Source: Takifugu bimaculatus (Eukaryota > Chordata > Actinopteri > Tetraodontiformes > Tetraodontidae). From it: DNA of 64,000 bases. Under the pieces are notes generated by a model that made no database searches, was not told where the DNA came from, and worked only from the letters and a program-made list of their open reading frames with translations. Made by a program: the position numbers and the translations under genes. Positions 24,377 to 35,388 of this stretch are shown in pieces (position 1 is the first letter of the stretch; each line of letters opens with the position of its first letter). The stretch lies in the NCBI GenBank assembly GCA_004026145.2, contig SWLE01000398.1:62001-126000 (forward strand), written 5' to 3'.

Positions 24377-24837
24377 ACATTAAGGTGCAATAACACATTT
24401 ACAATTATTACTCAGCTCAAGCTTAAAAGTTAAAGGTAAATATTTTTCACTGCACATGTGCCTTTTCCTTGAAGAAAGTGTTGTTTTTGGTTGATAGATT
24501 TTTGCACTTTATGTTATTGTATTTCAATCCAATTATGTTCTAAAAATATTTCAGCTGAGTGAATGATAGAAAATGCTGCTTTAATTTTTTTCTTTGAAGT
24601 AAATTTAGCCCACTTTTGCTAAATGAGAAAAACTACTGATGGTGCCTTGAATAATACCGCTTCATTCATTTAATGTTCATGTTATGGGGATTTTTATAGA
24701 AAGCAAATTTGTCTTTTGTGCCTCTTGAAAATTAAAAATGACTGACAGAGCCATAAGAAACTATTGCTTTATTAATCTGATCATATTGTAAAATATTTGT
24801 TAGGTTTTCAGTTGGTTCAGTTTGGTTCACTAGACCA

Positions 24838-25530
24838 GGGGTCACCAACACGTTGCCCGCGGGCACCCGGTCGCCCGTCAGAACCACCTGAGTCGCCCAC
24901 CGGCCTGTTCTAAAAATAGCTCAAATAGCACCACTGACCAATGAGCTGCATCTCATTTATTTTGTTTGCTATATTTGTTTAAATCACACTTACACATAAA
25001 CTGGAAATAATAATATATTTTAAAAAACTTTAAAAAATGTTTAATAAACTATGACCTAGTATAGTTCAAAGGTCAGTATGATGCGCATGACCAAAACGTA
25101 GCATCTACGCAGATCGCTACGACCCAACAGCCTAGCGGGCGCAGCCAAAACGAGGAGACGACTGACCCATAAAAAGATGGCAGAAAAAAGAAAGAAGACG
25201 GATCATTTTCACCACGAAAGTTTCTTTCTCCACAAGAGAAGAACTTCTCACACTACTGCCCCTAAAGACAACTACGAGGGGAGTTGACTTATATAACGAG
25301 GGGAGTTGACACATATAACGAGGGGAGTTGACACATATAACGAGGGGAGTTGACACATATATAACGAGGGGAGTTGACATATATAACGAGGGGAGTTAAC
25401 ATATATAACGAGGGGAGTTAACATATATAACGAGGGGAGTTAACATATATAACGCGGTGAAGGAGTTTCCGCTGCAAAAGCTGGTATCAGTGACTACAGA
25501 CGGGGCTCCCGCTGTGAGCGGTCTTCGCAA
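24838..25530 (+). mobile_element. Second hAT remnant with internal minisatellite
   Basis: Starts with the hAT-type end caggggtcaccaacacg, followed by an ATG frame MAEKRKKTDHFHHE typical of the start of SCAND3/ZBED-like transposases. After the minisatellite comes EFPLQKLVSVTTDGAPA, the conserved mid-transposase block. All sequence between these blocks is replaced by the repeat array. The element stops where the 5S-bearing unit begins (tcttcgcaaaag, about 25,528). Confidence 0.65.
25272..25453 (+). repeat. Minisatellite, about eight 21-24 bp units
   Basis: Tandem units built on taacgaggggagttgacata, with small length variants (atata insertions, GAC to AAC), about eight copies. It sits inside the hAT remnant and replaces transposase sequence. 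Confidence 0.9.
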
Positions 25531-26290
25531 AAGCCAACTCAAGGCGGCAGAGTCCGGAATTGAAAACAATATCTAAAGAACTCAAGTATCATACTAACAA
25601 CACTAATATTCCATCTGTCTATCCCCAACTGAATTAACTCCCCACCTATCTCATCCGATTATTTGTAACAGAATGAGCAAATAACGTAGCATTTCCCTGT
25701 TCATATCTGCGACTTGCAATTTAGAATTTGTCAATAAAACTATGCTACGACACAAACTACAGTTTAATAGACTGCTGTGCTCCTAAAAAGAGCAGCATTT
25801 GTGGCTCATAAACCTGACAGACACTGCTTTGCTCTTTAAACATTTTTATGATGGTGAATTTTTCAATCAAATATCTTCCGTTTGATAATGCCCAAAGCGG
25901 GATTCGAACTCTCCCTCTGGGGTCTTCAGGAGGTTTCAATCAGGTTGTCTGTTACAGCGATTCTCGACTGGCCCGCACCGGCCCGGGATCGATCCCTGGC
26001 CATAGCACATTGCTTTTAACTTGATTTCATTTATCGGAGTTGAATCTTGTTTGATTTGTTTGAAGACGTTTCACCTCTCATCCAAGAGCCGTTCTAGGCA
26101 GATTTGATGATATGACGCTCATAAGCTATATAGCCTTTTCTTTTTGGGGGGAATGGATTGGAGGCTGCTCCAACATTGACGTTTGGACTGTGACAAAGCA
26201 AAATGGACAACCTCCACCAGAATAAATGTTTCAAGAAAATAAGTTAGAGTTGTATTAACTTCAAAAGGCCATTTTCTTGCGGCTGCTCTC

Positions 26291-26408
26291 GCTTACGGCC
26301 ATACCACCCTGAGAACGCCCGATCTCGTCCGATCTCGGAAAGTAAGCAGGGTCGGGCCTGGTTAGTACTTGGATGGGAGACCGCCTGGGAATACCAGGTG
26401 CTGTAAGC
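26291..26408 (+). rRNA. 5S ribosomal RNA, unit 1 (slightly altered)
   Basis: Full-length fish-type 5S sequence from gcttacggccat to ctgtaagc, followed by a T run, the pol III stop. Internal A box, intermediate element and C box (GGATGGGAGACC) are present. It differs from the other two copies in the segment cggaaagtaagc (others cggaagctaagc), next to the internal control region, so it may be a variant or a pseudogene. Confidence 0.88.
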
Positions 26409-26599
26409 TTTTTGCACTCCTCCACTGGGTCAGCAGAGGCCGCTAGTGTTCCTGATAATTATCCAGCAAGATGTTATTCACTTCTTAAGTACTTCTAACA
26501 TTGAGATTTAATGTTGCACTATTGTACATCGTTTTAGATTTAATATTTAACTCCTGTACATAGTTTGGGATTTAATGTTGAACTATGTATATAGTTTGA

Positions 26600-27560
26600 G
26601 ATTTAATGTTTTATGAGTGTGTGTGTCGCAAGGATGATCGGCGGTGGAGGAGACAGAGGGAGACGGGAGCTTCTTTACTCCAAAAATTTATTTTTATTTT
26701 CCAAAAATAAAGTGGTGTCAGAAGATGCCAGGTTGAATCCATACAATAACATACAGACCCTGCACACTTTTACACACCACAACTTTGACTCTTTCTCCAA
26801 CAATTCTTTTTTTCTCCAAAATAACAACCAACCAACTCAACATCCCACCCCGTCTGGGGCTTACTCCAGGGCTTCTATAGCTGTAGCCCTCCTACAGGTG
26901 AAACCAATTATCAAAATTATTACGCTAACTAATACATTTACAAACTCAAAATAACAACCGAACAGAAAATATAAAATATGCGTAAAACGCCCAAAACAAA
27001 TGTCCACCATCAAAACCACCCAGTGCATAGTAAAATACATGTTCAACTTACTCTTCTAAAACACCCCCGCTAAAATAGATTGTGCCGTAGCACCTCGCGA
27101 AACCCCTCCATGTATACAATCATTGAACAGTCCATCGGTTTCCCCGAACCAGGAAGTATGTCCTGCTGGTGAGCTATTGAAATATTGGTGCTTTTGATAA
27201 ATGACAAACAAATAAACCTCGATGCTTTTAAACAGCCATAGTGTGAGTGTGATTCTTTGGGCAACGTTAAACAGACGGGAGGTGACACGGTGAGGCAATA
27301 TGACGCGCGTTGTTTACTTGGGTGGAAATAATTGGAACATAAATGCCGGTTGGCCATGCCGTGCATGTCGGCTACAATGTATTCCAATAAGAAGCTATGG
27401 TAAAAAGTGGTGTGTGTGAAATGCTTCAACCGAGTAAACCAAGACAGAACGGAATGGAAATGAAATGCAAACGTGTCGGCGTAAGTGGCACGGCTCACTC
27501 CGTGCGTGCGTGTGTCTGTGTACGTGTGTTTGTGTTGAAATAAAATTGAATTTCCCACTT
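26600..27560. other. 5S spacer, unit 1
   Basis: AT-rich spacer between the two 5S units. It contains a TGGTGTCAGAAG stretch at about 26,711, which resembles the leader just after an LTR (compare 36,245-36,265), so a retrotransposon remnant is possible. No gene recognised. Confidence 0.4.
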
Positions 27561-28356
27561 TGGTCCACACTATTGTCAACATTTCTGTCTTCGCAAAAGC
27601 CAACTCAAGGCGGCAGAGTCCGGAATTGAAAACAATATCTAAAGAACTCAAGTATCATACTAACAACACTAATATTCCATCTGTCTATCCCCAACTGAAT
27701 TAACTCCCCACCTATCTCATCAGATTATTTGTAACAGAATAAGCAGATAACGTAGCATTTCCCTGTTCATATCTGCGACTTGCAATTTAGAATTTGTCAA
27801 TAAAACTATGCTATGACACAAACTACAGTTTAATAGACTGCTGTGCTCCTAAAAAGAGCAGCATTTGTGGCTCATAAACCTCACAGACACTGCTTTGCTC
27901 TTTAAACATTTTTATGATTGTGAATTTTTCAATCAAATATCTTCCGTTTGATAATGCCCAAAGCGGGATTCGAACTCTCCCTCTGGGGTCTTCAGGAGGT
28001 TTCAATCAGGTTGTCTGTTACAGCGATTCTCGACTGGCCAGCACCGGCCCGGGATCGATTCCCGGCCATGGCACATTGCTTTTAACTTGATTTCATTTAT
28101 CGGAGTTGAATCTTGTTTGATTTGTTTGAAGACGTTTCACCTCTCATCCAAGAGCCGTTCTAGGCAGATTTGATGATATGACGCTCATAGGTTATATCGC
28201 CTTTTCTTTTTGGGGGGAATGGATTGGAGGCTGCTCCAACATTGACGTTTGGACTGTGACAAAGCAAAATGGACAACCTCCACCAGAATAAATGTTTCAA
28301 GAAAATAAGTTAGAGTTGTATTAACTTCAAAAGGCCATTTTCTTGCGGCTGCTCTC

Positions 28357-28474
28357 GCTTACGGCCATACCACCCTGAGAACGCCCGATCTCGTCCGATC
28401 TCGGAAGCTAAGCAGGGTCGGGCCTGGTTAGTACTTGGATGGGAGACCGCCTGGGAATACCAGGTGCTGTAAGC
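28357..28474 (+). rRNA. 5S ribosomal RNA, unit 2
   Basis: Canonical fish 5S sequence, 118 nt plus T run, including the cggaagctaagc segment and the C-box GGATGGGAGACC. Same orientation as unit 1 and 2,066 bp downstream of it. Confidence 0.92.
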
Positions 28475-28674
28475 CTTTTGCACTCCTCCACTGGGTCAGC
28501 AGAGGCCGCCAGTGTTCCTGATAATTATCCAGCCAGATGTTATTCACTTCTTAAGTACTTCTAACATTGAGATTTAATGTTGCACTATTGTACATCGTTT
28601 TAGATTTAATATTTAACTCCTGTACATAGTTTGGGATTCAATGTTGCACTGAGATTTAATGTTGCACTATTCGG

Positions 28675-28893
28675 TTCGATTCCCGGCGTATTCCCTGGGA
28701 GGTCGTATCGGGCCTTACTGGCCTGTGGGACACGTTGTCGTGACTATGTCTCTCGACTGGTCTGGGAACGCCTGGGGATCCCCCCGGATGAGCTGGAAGA
28801 AGTAGCTGGAGAGAGGGAACTCTGGGTCTCTCTTCTTAGGATGCTGCTCCCGCGACCCTACCCCGGATAATTGGTGGAGGATGGATGGATGCC
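28675..28893 (+). mobile_element. Rex3/RTE-type LINE, 3' end fragment
   Basis: The plus strand reads CRDYVSRLVWERLGIP, then ELEEVAGER and LWVSLLRMLLPRP. This is the C-terminal text of the fish RTE-clade elements (Rex3 type), ending in a GGATGGATGGATG tail. The 5' truncation and short tandem tail are typical of RTE insertions. It sits directly at the end of the second 5S unit. Confidence 0.75.
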
Positions 28894-28899
28894 AAAATC

Positions 28900-30840
28900 A
28901 CTTCAGCATCCAGGTCTGGGAACAGCAACTCAAAACAGATCAAACTTTATGGTTGTCGGTGCTCCGCCAAGCCTCTGAAACTGAATTGAATGTATATTTA
29001 AATAACTTTAAAACATTTTAAATACTACATCTGCTTCCACCTACTATTAACACACTGTTTATTCTTTTCTGTTAAATGGGGAACTTTCAAAAAGGTGTTT
29101 ATCCACAGTTATAAAGATAAACTTTAATGGGAAGGTGAATATTGTCTTATCATATGTAAAATATATAACAAAGTTCATCCATGATTAAACTTATATCTTC
29201 AAGGATTATCCACATTAATCCGGATAGATAATAGAAAATATATTAACATCACAATGATTTTTATAATGAAAAAACTAAAGTAAATCAGGCCCTTCCTCTT
29301 ATTATGGGGTTACTGGAAATGTCTCTTTATTGTATAGGGACATAGAAAACTTCATTTTGTGGGTGTGTAATTTACCTATTGTATTGATTTGTCCTTAAAG
29401 TCTAATGGTGGCCAGCAAGGCCGCTGGGCTCGTTCAGCCCCAGAGGTTTCACACACTGGGCCCCTGGGCCCGGAACCCTTGGGCTCCCCCTGGGCCCTGG
29501 ACTTATCTCCATACACTGTATAAATGACTGATGCAAATGCACATCTGTCCGTCCCAGGGAGACGGGCCCCTCAGCTGTGGAGCTCCTTCAGGTTTCTTCT
29601 TTTCCTTAAAGGCATCAAATTCAAAAAGAGTGAATAATTATCATTTTAAACATTAAACATCTTGAATTTAAAGCTTCAAAAGCAAAGTGTTTGTCTATGT
29701 TCTCTTTCCCATTGGAACTGCTCCTTGTAGAAATGATTTGGAAAAAGAAAGACTTTTAAATGACTTTAAACAGACTTTGAGGAGCCTCACAAACATGAAA
29801 CGGATCAGAACTGGGAGGTCTGGGCTTTGGTGCCTGCTTATATGAAAATCAAATGAAATAAAAATGCAGCCAAACTAAAGTTCAGTGACGAGCTGTTTTA
29901 TTGATGAGTAACACTGACAAGCTGTAGGTTTGCTGCCTCATCTGTGGTCGGGATGCAGATGTGGACCTCACGGTCATCATCATTCCAGCTGTGAACGGAC
30001 GCCACGGTAGAGGAGCTCAGATGGAAGGATGAGGACAGACGACACATTAATGGTTTTTATTCTTGGTTTGGAAGTAGTTAAATCCAACCTCTACTCTGAG
30101 CTTCAGGCAGCAAACACGACAGTGGAAAACGGCTGTGCAAATATATTTTGGAGGACAAAGTTCAGCTGCTCTCTGGTGTTTGTGTAATGCAGCCTGGCTT
30201 TACCTGGACAATCAATGATGTTCAGCAGCGGCCTCAGCAATGATGAAGGCCCCTGATTACATAACAGGTTGTCCTTCCCTTTTGTGAGGAACTTTCCTTC
30301 CTCCTCAGTCTCCTTCCTTCTGAAGAGTGAGCGCAGGCTTCACCTTCATGGTAAATGGTACTGGACTGGAGACGCTGGACACAGATGCAGGATGGGGAGG
30401 AGATCCATGCAGGTCAGTCAGGACGCATGGGAGCAGCAGAATCCCCCAGAGGAAGAGGACTCTCTGGCTCCCAGGGTCCAGAAACATGTCTTCTCCGCTT
30501 AAATGTACACCTATAGCAGCACTTTAATATGCATCATTTAAAGATGAATATGAATGTAGACCCTTTGGGAAGGTTTTTCCAGCTTCCATCATGTTGTAGG
30601 TGCTGTTGGAGCACTAATAAACTAATGATTACACAGAAGCAGCACATCAGAGATAAAGAACAAACAAAAGCAAAGTCCAGCACCTTGTAGGGGAGGATAT
30701 TTTGTAAAAGCCTCGGCTGCCGTTGCACCGTCGGGGCTTTGGGGGCCAAACAGCGAAGCAGGAGAAGGTGAGTGCACAGCATCACGACAGTCGTCATGAC
30801 GAGGGGGTTATGCTCAGTTCCCTCACTGCTGTGGTTGGTG
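28900..30840. other. Region upstream of serpin copy 2
   Basis: No gene recognised. A short L2-like tail resembling text common in fish genomes lies at about 29,540-29,610. A donor-like GGAGAAG/GTGAGT at about 30,770 could end a non-coding first exon of the serpin. Because the first block starts at the window edge, it cannot be told how much of this stretch belongs to the duplicated block. Confidence 0.4.
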
Positions 30841-30928
30841 TGTGTTGAGGCACAAGTGGTTGCAGAGCAGCAGAACAAACACTAACCAAGATGCTCTTTG
30901 CCTTCTGCTTCTGTCTTTGTTCACTAAG

Positions 30929-32532
30929 ATGAACGCCACCCGGTGTGTCTGGATTTTGTCCATAATCATCTGCGTGGCCAGAGGCCATGTGGGGAACGAC
31001 ATTGGTCAAAACCAGAAGGAGCAGGACACCTCAGCTGACAACAGCACTGAGAGCCTTTCACTGGTCACTGCAGCCAACAGAGAGTTTGCCTTCAGGCTGT
31101 ACAGGAGCTTAGCTGCTAACCCTGACTCACAAGGCAAGAACATCTTCTTCTCCCCAGTCAGTGTGTCTGTCGCCTTGGCCGCTTTGGCGGTCGGAGCGCG
31201 TGGAGAAACCCACCGACAGCTTTTCAGAGGTTTGGCTTTCAACAGCACCTGGCTGAGCCAGACGGATGTAGACCAGGCCTTTCAGAGCCTCTTTGAAAAG
31301 ACGAAGAAGGCGTCCAATGAAGTCACCAGTGAAGGGACGGCTGTATTTATGGACAACCTCTTCAAACCACAGCCTGAGTTCCTGGACACCTTGAAAAAGT
31401 CCTACTTTGCAGATGGATTCAATGTTGATTTCACCAAAAGCAGCGAGAGCGCCAACACCATCAACAAGTATGTGGAGGAGAAGACCAGTGGGAAGATTGA
31501 CAAACTGGTAGAAAGTCTAGATCCGACAACAGTCATGTATCTAATCAGCTATATCTATTTTAAAGGTAAACACCTGGATGTGGTGCGATTTAGGCGTGTT
31601 TCTTGTTCATTTGAAAGTTTTAACTGTCAACCACAAACTGTGATTCCATGACTTGTAAAACAGGAAAATGGGAAACTCCGTTTGATCCAGATCTGACCAA
31701 GGAGGACTTATTCATGGTGGATGAAAAGACCAAGGTTTGATGAAGTCCACAGTCTTCGGCAAAACCTTCAACCGAATCTCATTTACAAACATGAAACTTT
31801 GAATTTTCAGGTTCCAGTTCAGATGATGAATATTGAGAAGAGATTTGAAACCTATCGTGACCAGATGTTTAACACATCGGTCCTTCACCTCCCATTTAAC
31901 AGCTCTCACTCCATGTTGCTGCTGTTGCCGGACGACATGGCAAAACTGGAGAATGCAATTTCTGCCGCTCATGTTACCAAATGGCTGAAATGGATGAAAT
32001 ACAGGTGTGGAAAACGGAGACTCAACGGCTAACTCTTGGTTATTGATGTGGCGGTTGGCTCCTGTCCGTCACCTCATGGTTGTGTCTGTCCCATATCTGT
32101 TCCCCAGGAAATACAGTGTTTATATTCCCAAATTCTCCATCAAAACGTCATACTCACTGAAGACTGTGTTGACTGAAATGGGGATGGTAGACATGTTTGG
32201 TGACAGGGCAGACTTGAGTGGTATTGCAGAGGGGCAACAACTGGCAGTCTCAGAGGTAAAGATGGAAAACAGGAACAGCATCAACAATGAGCACAGATTT
32301 CTTTCTGACAATTGATTATGTCTGGTATTTCTTGTAGGTTGTCCATCAAGCTACCCTGGATGTTGATGAGGCTGGAGCCACTGCCGCAGCTGCTACAGGC
32401 ATCGCAATAACACTTTACTCTTATAATTATGTTCCAGTCCTGAAGTTCAATCGTCCCTTCATGGTTATCATCACTGACCACAGCTCAGATAATATCCTCT
32501 TCATGGGCAAGATTACCAACCCAAACATCTGA
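30929..32532 (+). CDS. serpina1: Clade A serpin (alpha-1-antitrypsin-like), copy 2, complete, 414 aa
   Basis: Complete secreted serine protease inhibitor. Coding exons 30929-31565, 31664-31734, 31811-32004, 32108-32255 and 32338-32532 (637+71+194+148+195 = 1,245 nt) read open to TGA. The start ATG lies directly after an acceptor-like ttgttcactaag, consistent with a non-coding first exon. Residues 1-20 form a signal peptide (MNATRCVWILSIIICVARG). The serpin shutter and hinge are present (NIFFSPVSVSVALAALAVGA; VDEAGATAAAATG). The predicted scissile bond is Tyr377-Ser378, which suggests a chymotrypsin-like or cathepsin G-like target rather than the Met-Ser of human alpha-1-antitrypsin. The loop also appears two residues longer on the primed side. 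Length matches the family (about 400-420). It lies inside the palindrome loop, flanked by inverted 5S-bearing repeats. It differs from copy 1 mainly in exon 5. Confidence 0.93.
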
Positions 32533-32807
32533 TGCACTAAATGCCTGTTTTGCACAATAAGAATTGCATCACATATAAAGAGCCTTACAAAAGAAACATT
32601 TGCCTTGTAGAGTCTCACTTTATTCCTCCTTAGAATGTTTCTGAATCAGCTCTAAAAATAAAATAGGTGCTGAAGAGCACAATTTTAATCTGGTTTGATA
32701 CAACAAACACTGGATGATCTCAGCTGAAGATCCTGGAGCTGGCATATGTATTTACCCACGTATAATGCTGCCTGCTAAAGTATAACCACACAGAGAGGCC
32801 TGCATAC

Positions 32808-33205
32808 ACGTGCAACGCTATTGTGGAACGACGGGGGCGCACAGTCCAGGAAGGCCAGATGAATGTGACGTAATCATCTGTGTGGTTGAGAACGCCTTCA
32901 GTTCTCTTGTTAGAATCTTGACCCAGGTGTCGTCCACATATCTGAACCAGTGGCTTGGGCCAGTTCCTGTGAAGGATGTCGGGCTCGGGTTTCAACCTTC
33001 TCCCAGTATACTGTAGACTGGCAACTATGGGAGAGACTGGTGAGCCCGTTGCACCACCATGGTTCTGCCTGTAGAGGCCTTCTCTGTACTGGAGGTAGTG
33101 GGTGTTCAAACACAGGTTCCAGTATGGTGCAGATTTGGGCCGGTGTTAAGTGTTCTGTCTGGAAGGTTCTGTCTGGTGGTTGTGGTCTCTGTTGTCTCGG
33201 TGGTG
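32808..33205 (-). mobile_element. Penelope-like element reverse transcriptase fragment, copy 2
   Basis: Second copy of the fragment near 1,600-2,000, with the same GSPVSPIVA and RYVDDTWVK motifs in different frames. It was duplicated passively with the serpin block. It is truncated by the 75-bp deletion on its far side. Confidence 0.7.
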
Positions 33206-33519
33206 CACGTGACGCGTCAAGTGTTGCTGCTACACCTACAGACATTAATCGTTAAAGGTTAAGCTGAAACCTTCACTCCACCAAGACAACTCATCTCTCT
33301 CCAACTGCAGATTTTTGATCCAGAATCAGATCTGCCGCCTCATTCTTTGACCCTCCCACCGAGTATCACCCTCTAAGAGAGACAAGCTTCGTACTGACGT
33401 GCACGCTCGTTAAAGGTCCAAAGGTCAGTAACTGGGAGATGATGGTTGGGATCAAGTTGAGCTCTGCTGGCAGCTCTACCAGAGTCTAAATGTTTTCAAT
33501 ATGAATCCAATTCTGCTAA

Positions 33520-33830
33520 TGTGGTGGCGCTTCTTCGTGTCAGTGCAGACTCGTGCGCGGGGCTCGTGCACATGAGGGTTAGGCTGGTTTGATGCAAGTC
33601 ACAGTGAAGCGGGTGGGGGCGGGGCTTGTGTAGCATGTGCCGGCCCCTCTCAAACTGTAGCCTAACTGGGCCTTGCTCACGCCCTGATGACTGGCGGGGG
33701 CGTGAGCCCCTCACCTGTGCTAGTCTGGGCTGGGGAGGGGGCGAGGCAGAACTTTCCTCTTTCTCCATGAGGCTGGAGCAGCGAACGGATCTGTTGATGA
33801 CTGTTTGAGTGTGTGTGGTCATGGCAGTGG
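33520..33830 (+). promoter_or_regulatory. GC-rich putative promoter, copy 2
   Basis: Counterpart of the island at 2,390-2,700, with its GC boxes kept. It lies just before the ATG of the second MGCC gene. Confidence 0.4.
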
Positions 33831-33863
33831 CTTTTTTGTTGTTTCTGCTTCAGGCTGCAGAAG

Positions 33864-34619
33864 ATGGGGTGCTGCTATAGTAAGACTGAGGAGTGGAGAG
33901 ACAGCGACAGCGACAGCGACAGCGAAAGCATCAGCGGCATCGACAGTGACATCAGCAGTCTGTCAGACATCCTGCACTACAGTGGATGGAGCACGAAGAC
34001 GGTGGAGCACAGGCAGCACACCACCGCAGGAACCCAGCATGGATGGTTGGATGCAGAGCTTAAAGGAGACAGCAGATATAAGGAGGAACCTGAGGTTCTT
34101 AGGAACCCAACACGTGGTGTTGGGCCCACCCTTGATTCAGATCCCTGTGTGGCGCTGCCCAGACTGAGGACAGGCGGAGAGGAAAACACTCCAGTTGGGT
34201 CAAAGCCGTCCAAACCGGTCCAGTCAACTCTTGTTGAGCCGCTGTCCGTTGCCTTCATGGTGACTGAGGCATCAGGTGACCATCAGAGGCTGAAGGTAGA
34301 TCCAAAACCCCAACGCGATGAAAAGGGCGGCGAGGAGTTACATGTGTTAACGACGGCTCCGCCTCAGGCCTTCAAAACAACAACCCGCAGCGTCGGCTGC
34401 ATGTGCGACATTGATGCTGATGAACCTGAGCAAGAGCAGAGCCAGTGTGCAACAGCAGGAGCAACAGATGAGTCCATCAACCGTGCTGCAAACCAGGTTA
34501 TTAACACCTCCTCCTGGACCAGACCCTGGTTTATTCCACACACCTCCTCATGGTCCAGACGCTCCACCAAACGTCTCCCAGCATCTCCACGTCCTACCAC
34601 AGTCACTGTGCACTGTTAG
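33864..34619 (+). CDS. Uncharacterised MGCCYS-type acidic protein, copy 2 (251 aa)
   Basis: Paralogue of the 307-aa protein in the first block; family not recognised. It begins MGCCYSKTEE, so one of the three adjacent cysteines (potential palmitoylation sites) is replaced by Tyr, while Gly2 and two cysteines remain. The Asp/Ser repeat is longer (DSDSDSDSES versus DSDSES). The C-terminal 12-residue array has shrunk to one full unit plus the partial one, but the reading frame and the C-terminus (TVTVHC) are kept. Other substitutions are scattered through the middle. The serpin lies upstream and the fgf17 exon downstream, as in copy 1. Retention of the frame across three in-frame length changes supports coding status. 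A function at membranes is only inferred from the N-terminus. Confidence 0.5.
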   Translation: MGCCYSKTEEWRDSDSDSDSESISGIDSDISSLSDILHYSGWSTKTVEHRQHTTAGTQHGWLDAELKGDSRYKEEPEVLRNPTRGVGPTLDSDPCVALPRLRTGGEENTPVGSKPSKPVQSTLVEPLSVAFMVTEASGDHQRLKVDPKPQRDEKGGEELHVLTTAPPQAFKTTTRSVGCMCDIDADEPEQEQSQCATAGATDESINRAANQVINTSSWTRPWFIPHTSSWSRRSTKRLPASPRPTTVTVHC

Positions 34620-35097
34620 TAACAATGCGTGGACGTCTCCTGCTTCTGTGGCTGACAGTTGATCATCTCTGGCCAATCTATGATGTTCAGAGTTCTCTTT
34701 TCCTGGTCATTTAAATAGATGCATGGGGTACATGCACCATATGTCCAGCAGGTAGCAGTGTTGGCTTTATAAAGTAGTTCCAGATTTCCTACCGTGCAGG
34801 ATACTGCAAACAGAAATGATCTGAATTGTCTTCAAAAGATCACAGCTTATATGGGTAGAGATTTCCCTCTCCTCATCCCTCTCTGTGTCTTACTCACCAT
34901 CATTGTTCGCCTCTGAAACAAGCCTCCAAAATCAATTTGTCACTTTCCTTTATTCTTTCTTTATTTACACATTACCATTTTACAGGAATATTATTACAAT
35001 TATTGTGTTAAAGCCATATTTCAATGTACAGCTTTGCATGAAAATATACAAAAATAAAGTTGGATCTGTTGTATATCTGCCTCCCTTTGTCTCGCTG

Positions 35098-35388
35098 TTA
35101 GGAAACGGTGCCTGATTTCCTGTTGCGCTTTGCTCGACTTGTGGCTGAAAAGCGGATAAACTCAAAGTGTTTGCTCTGGTCCATGTTGGGGAAGGGAGGG
35201 GGGCCTGCGTGGAGCCTCTTGATGAAGTGGACCTCTCTTTGGTTCTGCCTTGTCCTGGAGGCTTTGATGGGCCTCCCTTTCCGACTGAAGGCAACGTACC
35301 AGCCTTCATACTTGGCATTCTGCAGAGCTGTGTAATTGTTTTCCAGCACTATCTCTGAGAAGATGCACTCCCTGCTCCGACCGTTGGG
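35098..35388 (-). pseudogene. fgf17: fgf17 terminal exon, copy 2, orphaned
   Basis: Same exon as 4137-4427, with intact splice acceptor, open frame and TAA. It differs by about one residue (SRAKRN versus SQAKRN). The duplicated block stops at 35,920 and is followed by LTR and 5S sequence, so the upstream exons that supply the signal peptide and the first half of the beta-trefoil are absent from this copy. Unless it is spliced from elsewhere it cannot make an FGF and is best called a partial duplicate. The coding sequence is nearly unchanged, which points to a young duplication rather than selection. Confidence 0.8.

Larger units (their letters stand above)
25530..28660 (+). repeat. Two direct 5S-bearing repeat units, 2,066-bp period
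   Basis: The stretch from tcttcgcaaaagcc through the 5S gene to the run of TTTAATGTTG-type A/T repeats occurs twice with a fixed offset of 2,066 bp. The 5S genes lie at 26,291 and 28,357. Each unit also has a tRNA-like T-arm (gggattcgaact) and a GC-rich dyad near ccggcccgggatcgat. The spacing is within the range of fish 5S rDNA spacers. A third unit lies inverted at 36,411-37,440. Confidence 0.85.

Noticed and set aside
25272..25453. CRISPR-like array
   Set aside because: Units are contiguous with no unique spacers, and the genome is eukaryotic; it is a minisatellite.
25860..25930. tRNA gene in the 5S spacer (T-arm-like gggattcgaact)
   Set aside because: Only a T-arm-like element is visible; no matching D-arm, anticodon arm or acceptor stem could be paired by eye.
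29880..30010. Possible small terminal exon on the minus strand (text SWNDDDREVHICIPTTDE)
   Set aside because: Open only briefly, with a single acceptor-like site and an AATAAA overlapping the stop; no partner exon found.
30269..30527. 77- and 66-codon ORFs upstream of serpin copy 2
   Set aside because: Overlapping frames with no domain and no splice logic; probably chance ORFs.
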